NCBI GenBank assembly: GCA_963767565.1
Contig: CAVYEG010000009.1
Location: 303,454 to 367,453 of the forward strand
DNA length: 64,000 nt
Direction of reading: 5' to 3'
From: Palsa-504 sp963767565
GTDB lineage: Bacteria; Actinomycetota; Actinomycetes; Streptosporangiales; Streptosporangiaceae
The first letter of the stretch is position 1. Each line of letters starts with the position of its first letter. The position numbers and the translations under genes were made by a program. Below, one piece after another: positions 60,199-64,000 of this stretch. The notes under the pieces are model-generated. The model made no database searches, was not told the origin of the DNA, and saw only the letters and a list, made by a program, of their open reading frames with translations.

Positions 60199-60937
60199 CC
60201 GGGCGCGTGGCCATCGTCACCGGCGGGACCCGCGGCATCGGCGCCGCGATCAGCGAGCTGCTCGCGGCCGACGGCACGCACGTGGCCGCGGTGTACGCCG
60301 GCCGCCATGATGCCGCCAGGGAACTGGCGGGCGGCTCGCCGCGGCCGGCGGCTCGGTCAGCGTGCACCCCGGCGACATCGCCGACCCGGGGTTCTGCCGC
60401 CGGCTGGTGGCCGAGCTGGTGGCGCGGCGCGGACGCATCGACTACCTGGTCAGCAACGCCGGGCTGCTGATCGAGAACAGCGTGGCCCGGATGAGCGCGG
60501 ACCAGTGGGACGCCGCGCTGCGGGTGAACCTGTCCGCGCCGTTCCACCTGGCCCAGGCGGTCATCGCGCCGATGACCGGGCAGCGATTCGGCCGGATCGT
60601 GAACATCGGCTCGGTCACCGCGGCCATGGGCAACCCGGTCGAGGCCGGTTACGGGGCGGCCAAGGCGGGGCTGCTCGGGCTGACCCGCTCGCTGGCCCGG
60701 GCGGTGGCCCGCAAGGGCATCACCGTCAACCTGGTGGTGCCGGGCGTGTTCGAGACCGAGATGGCCAGCTCGATGAGGCCGGAAGCGCAGGAGGCGATCC
60801 GGGCCATGATCCCGCTCGGTCGGCGGGGCGACCCGCGCGAGCTGGCGCACGCGGTGCGCTTCCTGCTCGCCGACGAGGCCGGCTACATCACCGGCTCGGT
60901 GGTGACCGTGGACGGCGGCCTGTCCATGGGCGCCTGA
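60195..60937 (+). pseudogene. SDR-family oxidoreductase, frameshifted
   Basis: The N-terminal part TGRVAIVTGGTRGIGAAISELL ... DAARELAG is in one frame; from about 60350 on the protein continues in another (VSVHPGDIADPG ... YLVSNAGLLIENS ... NIGSVTAAMGNPVEAGYGAAK ... YITGSVVTVDGGLSMGA). A one-base loss near 60328-60352, within the GGCGGGCGGCTCGCC run, explains it. Otherwise a normal FabG-type SDR with SNAG, active Ser, YxxxK. The GTG start overlaps the luciferase-like stop. Either sequence error or recent inactivation. Confidence 0.82.
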
Positions 60938-60967
60938 CGTCTCCTGCCTCGGGGCTCCCGGCGGCGG

Positions 60968-62161
60968 TCAGTCGGTGCCGAACAGCTTGGCGGCGTTGTC
61001 GCGGAGGATCTGGCGCTGCTGCGGGGCGGTCAGGCCGTCCAGCAGGCCGGCGAACTCGGCGGGCTCGGCCAGGCCTTCGGCGTGCGGGAAGTCCGAGCCC
61101 ATCACCAGGCAGTCCACGTCAGGAAGATCGCGGACGATGCGCGGGATGTCATCCTCCGGGTAGGGAACGACCCGGACGTGCCGCCGGAAGATGCGGCTGG
61201 GCCGCTCGGTCAGCTTGCCGCCGATCCACGGCCCGTTGCGGCCCATGCCGCGGCTCTTGTCCATGTGCTCGGTGAAGTGCGGCACCCAGGAGGCGCCGAA
61301 CTCCGCGACGAGCACGTTCAGGTCGGGGAACCGGCCGAAGAGGTTGTCGAAGATGAGCGCGGACAGGGTGTCCTCGATCGGCCGCTCGCCGTACAGGTTG
61401 TTCCACTGCCAGGCGGACATGTGCCAGGAACCGGGCCACGGGTCGTGGCCCCAGGCCGCCGCGATGTTCTCGTTGTACCAGTTCTCCATGATGTGGAAGG
61501 CCACCGTGACGCCCGCCTCGTTCATCCGCGACCAGATCGGGTCGAAGTAGGGGTCACCCGGCGAGCGCCCGTTGGCGGGCCCAGTGGGCAGCAGGATGAT
61601 CCGGGCGCCCCGGTCCAGCACGTAGTCCAGCTCAGCGACCGCGAGGTCACGGTCGGCCAGGGACAGCAGCGCGGGGGCGAAGATCTGCCCGCCCCGGCTG
61701 AACCCCCACTCCTCGTCGAACCACTGGTTGAACGAGTGGATGTTCGCGTAGGCGGCCGGGACGTGCTTGACGTAGTTCTCCACGGACAGCGCCATCGCCG
61801 AGGGGAACACCACCGCCCGCTGCACGCCCTGCACCTCCATGAGCTTGAGCCGGGCCTCCCGGTCGAGGTACTCCGGCCGCATCGGCTCCGGCTGATAGGT
61901 CTCGTCCGGATTGCCCGACGCCATCTGGCGGAGCATCTCCTTCAGCGAGCCGGGCCGGTAGGCCAGGTCGAAGCCGAGGCCCTGCTCGGAGTTGAACACC
62001 GCGATCCGGTCGGCGGCCAGGACGCGCTCGGTGCCGTCGGCCAGCCGTACCGGCGCGATGGCGTACTGCTGCCACTGTTTCGGCAGGTACCTGGTGAACG
62101 AGTCACGCGTCTCGTAGCAGTGGGTGTCACAGTCGAACAGCCCGTATTCCAGCCCGGTCAT
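60968..62161 (-). CDS. Amidohydrolase_2 (ACMSD-like) metal-dependent hydrolase
   Basis: Amidohydrolase of 397 residues: LFDCDTHCYETRDSF (DxH metal site), VAFHIMENWYNEN, LNVLVAEFGASWVPHFTEHMDK, and terminal Asp in VMGSDFPHAEGLAEP. KLMEVQGVQRAVVFPSAMAL is a group hallmark. Third paralogue of the window. It is convergent with the SDR and separated from the upstream LLM gene by about 130 bp containing an operator-like site 50 bp before its ATG. Confidence 0.87.
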   Translation of the reverse strand: MTGLEYGLFDCDTHCYETRDSFTRYLPKQWQQYAIAPVRLADGTERVLAADRIAVFNSEQGLGFDLAYRPGSLKEMLRQMASGNPDETYQPEPMRPEYLDREARLKLMEVQGVQRAVVFPSAMALSVENYVKHVPAAYANIHSFNQWFDEEWGFSRGGQIFAPALLSLADRDLAVAELDYVLDRGARIILLPTGPANGRSPGDPYFDPIWSRMNEAGVTVAFHIMENWYNENIAAAWGHDPWPGSWHMSAWQWNNLYGERPIEDTLSALIFDNLFGRFPDLNVLVAEFGASWVPHFTEHMDKSRGMGRNGPWIGGKLTERPSRIFRRHVRVVPYPEDDIPRIVRDLPDVDCLVMGSDFPHAEGLAEPAEFAGLLDGLTAPQQRQILRDNAAKLFGTD

Positions 62162-62210
62162 CTCGGTCCTCCGGTCAGTCCTCCGGCGATGGCAGATAGA
62201 AGCATAATCA

Positions 62211-62224
62211 TATAACGTTTTTTA
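62211..62224 (+). promoter_or_regulatory. AT-rich operator-like site 18 (TATAACGTTTTTTA)
   Basis: 50 bp upstream of the amidohydrolase start at 62161. It fits TnnAACnnGTTnnA with one change (TTT for GTT). Confidence 0.5.
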
Positions 62225-62293
62225 CTGATTAGCCAACTCCGGGCCGGTAACGGCCGTGCGGCTGAGGATCGGGAGCTGGAGCCCTGGCGAACA

Positions 62294-63253
62294 TCAGGTG
62301 ACGCGCTGGGAGGCCATGGCTCGAACGGTGTCGTCGTAACCGGCCCCTTCGGGCAGGTAGACGGTGGCGATCACGTGGATGCCGTAGTCCGCCTCGATCT
62401 TCCTGATGTGCTGACCACACTGGGCGGCGGTCCCGTAGATGACAAGTTCGTCGAGCATCTCGGCCGGCAACGCCTTACGGGCACCCGCCCGGTCGCCGGC
62501 CGCGGTCAGCTCCCACAACGCCCGGAGGGCATCCCCTCGACCGACGGCCTGCTGGAGGCCGGCGTAGGCCGGTGCCGCCAGGTAGTCGGACATGAGCGGC
62601 CGTGCGATCCTGTCCACGACCTCCCGGTCCGGGCTGGGGCAGACGATCATGGACAGCCATACCCGACCGGCGTCATCCAGCCGACGGAGACCGATGAGGC
62701 GATCGAGGTCCCGCGGGCTAACCCAGTTGAGGACCAGACCGTCGGCACTGTTCAGCGCGAGATCCATGGTGCGGGGCATGGCCGCCGCGACCAGTATGCG
62801 AGGTTCGATTTCCGGGGGGTTGTCGAGGGTGAACCCGCTCGAGGTGAATGTCGCGTACTCACCCCTGACCCGCTCGCCGGTTAGGGCCACCCGAAGGAAC
62901 GAAAGATAGTCCCGGACGCGGGCATAGGGACGCTGGTAGGGGATGCCGTTCCATCTCCCCACGAGGAGCGGGGACGACGCGCCGAGCACCACATTGACGC
63001 GCCCCGGCGCCAGATGGGACAGGCCGCTCGCCGCGATGGCGGCGTTGGTCGGAGCCCTGGTGAACACGTTGAAGAGAGCACCGATGGACAGTCGCCGGCT
63101 GTTCATCGCGGCAATGGTCGCGGGAACGATCACGTCGACGCTGTTGACTTCGCCCATCCACAACGCCTCGTAACCGAGCTCCTCGACCCGCCGTACCAGT
63201 TCGGGCATTGTCGGCAGCGGTCCCGCCGAAGGTGTCAACTGCAAGGCGACCAT
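62294..63253 (-). CDS. Luciferase-like (LLM class) F420-dependent oxidoreductase
   Basis: LLM protein of 319 residues: LQLTPSAGPLPTMPELVRRVEELGYEALWMGEVNSVDVIVP, FTRAPTNAAIAASGLSHLAPGRVNVVLGASSPLLVGRWNG, and FTLDNPPEIEPRILVAAAMPRTM. The pattern NVVLGASSPLLVGRWNG resembles F420-dependent methylene-H4MPT-reductase-like family members. It is 83 bp downstream of the DoxX-like gene on the same strand and has no AT-rich site of its own, so likely co-transcribed from the 63912 promoter. Base usage is slightly less GC-rich than neighbours. Confidence 0.85.
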   Translation of the reverse strand: MVALQLTPSAGPLPTMPELVRRVEELGYEALWMGEVNSVDVIVPATIAAMNSRRLSIGALFNVFTRAPTNAAIAASGLSHLAPGRVNVVLGASSPLLVGRWNGIPYQRPYARVRDYLSFLRVALTGERVRGEYATFTSSGFTLDNPPEIEPRILVAAAMPRTMDLALNSADGLVLNWVSPRDLDRLIGLRRLDDAGRVWLSMIVCPSPDREVVDRIARPLMSDYLAAPAYAGLQQAVGRGDALRALWELTAAGDRAGARKALPAEMLDELVIYGTAAQCGQHIRKIEADYGIHVIATVYLPEGAGYDDTVRAMASQRVT

Positions 63254-63336
63254 GGTGCTCTCTTCCCTTTCCGGCGTCCCGCGGAAACGCCGCTATGCCG
63301 CCGGCGGCGGCCCGGTGCGGGCGGCGCCGGGCACCG

Positions 63337-63912
63337 TCACGGGGCCGGCGGCAACGATGCGGCCCGCGCCGGGGACGCGGCCCGCGCCGGGGACGCGGCC
63401 CGCGCCGGGGACGCGGCCGGGCCAGGGCGCCAAGAGGTGGCCAGCAGCAGTGCGGCGCCGCCCGCACCCGCGAGCGCCGCGACGGCGAGTCCGGTCCACC
63501 CGGGCACGCCGAACCCGACCGCGTGGTCGATGGACCAGCCGCCCGCGCCGAGCGCGCCGATCGCGCATGACGCCAGCGTGATCATCAGCACGTACTCATA
63601 ACCCTCGCCGGGCCGGAAGATGAAGAAGCCGTTCCTGGCGTGGTTGGCAACCAGCGCGACCACCATCGTCCCGACTACTCCCGCCGCGGCCAGCGGGGTG
63701 AGCAGGCCGAGCACGAGCAGCGCGCCCGCGCCGAGCTCGGTGACGGTAGCGAACAGCGCGTGGACCCGGCCGGGCCGGATGCCGATGGACTCGAACCACC
63801 GCGCCGTCCCGGGCAGCCGGCCGCCGCCGAAGGCGTGGTTCCAGCCATGAGCCATGATCGTGCCGCCCACCGCGAGCCGCAGCACCAGCGCCGCGATGTT
63901 CACACCGTCCAT
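63337..63912 (-). CDS. DoxX-family membrane protein with C-terminal repeat
   Basis: Membrane protein of 191 residues with four predicted helices: IAALVLRLAVGGTIMAHGWNH, TVTELGAGALLVLGLLTPL, AGVVGTMVVALVANHARNG, YVLMITLASCAIGALGAGG, plus a fifth hydrophobic segment GLAVAALAGAGGAALLLAT. GGAGG is 8 nt before the ATG. The tail is three repeats of ASPARA from an 18-bp tandem repeat. DoxX proteins are membrane components linked to redox or detoxification, with no defined reaction. An operator-like site lies 46 bp upstream. Confidence 0.85.
   Translation of the reverse strand: MDGVNIAALVLRLAVGGTIMAHGWNHAFGGGRLPGTARWFESIGIRPGRVHALFATVTELGAGALLVLGLLTPLAAAGVVGTMVVALVANHARNGFFIFRPGEGYEYVLMITLASCAIGALGAGGWSIDHAVGFGVPGWTGLAVAALAGAGGAALLLATSWRPGPAASPARAASPARAASPARAASLPPAP
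63363..63416 (+). repeat. 18-bp tandem repeat x3 in DoxX tail
   Basis: CCCGCGCCGGGGACGCGG three times; read on the minus strand it encodes the ASPARA tail repeats. Confidence 0.95.
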
Positions 63913-63957
63913 TCCGCCTGCCTCCAGGTAACCGCCATCGACTATTAAGTACACTAA

Positions 63958-63971
63958 TATAACTTAATTAT
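63958..63971 (+). promoter_or_regulatory. AT-rich operator-like site 19 (TATAACTTAATTAT)
   Basis: 46 bp upstream of the DoxX-like gene at 63912; the AT island spans 63940-63975. Confidence 0.5.
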
Positions 63972-64000
63972 CTCAGTTGGTCCATGGCCGCCGCCCGCCG

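Noticed and set aside
8755..63912. Complete steroid degradation cluster
   Set aside because: No ketosteroid dehydrogenase, 9-alpha-hydroxylase, extradiol dioxygenase, Mce transporter or CYP125-like gene is present, so only side-chain-like chemistry is supported.
1..64000. tRNA, rRNA, riboswitch, insertion sequence or phage genes
   Set aside because: I found no cloverleaf, rRNA segment, transposase or integrase motif in the stretches outside genes.

Overview
The window is very GC-rich, with short intergenic gaps and many ATGA/GTGA gene overlaps. It carries GpgS, a FolP2-type dihydropteroate synthase homologue, WS/DGAT and PlsC/PlsB acyltransferases, and four luciferase-like (F420-type) oxidoreductases. 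This points firmly to an actinomycete (Actinomycetota). The lipid genes resemble mycobacterial neighbourhoods, while a DUF6907-like protein is more typical of Streptomyces/Streptosporangiales-type genomes, so I do not name an order or genus.

Layout. (1) 1-8738: core lipid and cell-envelope genes. These are a WS/DGAT, a HAD-PlsC fusion and PlsB in the order seen around mycobacterial Rv2484c-plsC-plsB2, then a thioesterase, gpgS-folP2 (as Rv1208-Rv1207) and a LigB-like protein. (2) 8755-31553: the first half of a large acyl-CoA catabolic island, with DUF35 + Ltp/thiolase + SDR, ligases, acyl-CoA dehydrogenases, amidohydrolases, SDRs, luciferase-like oxidoreductases and an NTF2-like protein. (3) 31550-34464: enoyl-CoA hydratases flanking a VapBC pair and a dead L,D-transpeptidase-like fragment. 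(4) 34515-39227: a branched-chain-type ABC importer whose two permeases and one ATPase are fused into one polypeptide. (5) 39458-43758: SDRs (one BadH-like), a crotonase and two tandem FadR-type GntR regulators. (6) 44298-55862: a second catabolic block with a MaoC protein, a tandem-fused acyl-CoA dehydrogenase, SDR, dehydrogenase, HMG-CoA-synthase-like/DUF35 fusion, SCP-x thiolase, a MaoC pair, dehydrogenase and acyl-CoA ligase. (7) 56053-56624: a MazEF-like pair. (8) 56853-63912: thioesterase, amidohydrolases, luciferase-like oxidoreductases, SDR and a DoxX-like membrane protein.

How it works together. Nearly all catabolic transcription units have an AT-rich island 40-110 bp upstream of the start codon containing a TnTAACTA-type core; I place 18 copies. 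This implies one regulon spanning most of the window. The gene content (importer, CoA ligases, multiple dehydrogenases, hydratases, SDRs, DUF35-thiolase pairs that in steroid side-chain catabolism form retro-aldolases) fits uptake, CoA activation and stepwise beta-oxidation/retro-aldol shortening of a branched or alicyclic carboxylic acid. No steroid-ring dehydrogenase or ring-cleavage dioxygenase typical of sterol nucleus degradation is visible, so the substrate is unknown.

Caveat. At least five genes carry single-base frame changes, three of them adjacent at 20489-24014. This is either local decay or sequence error, and these genes are marked.
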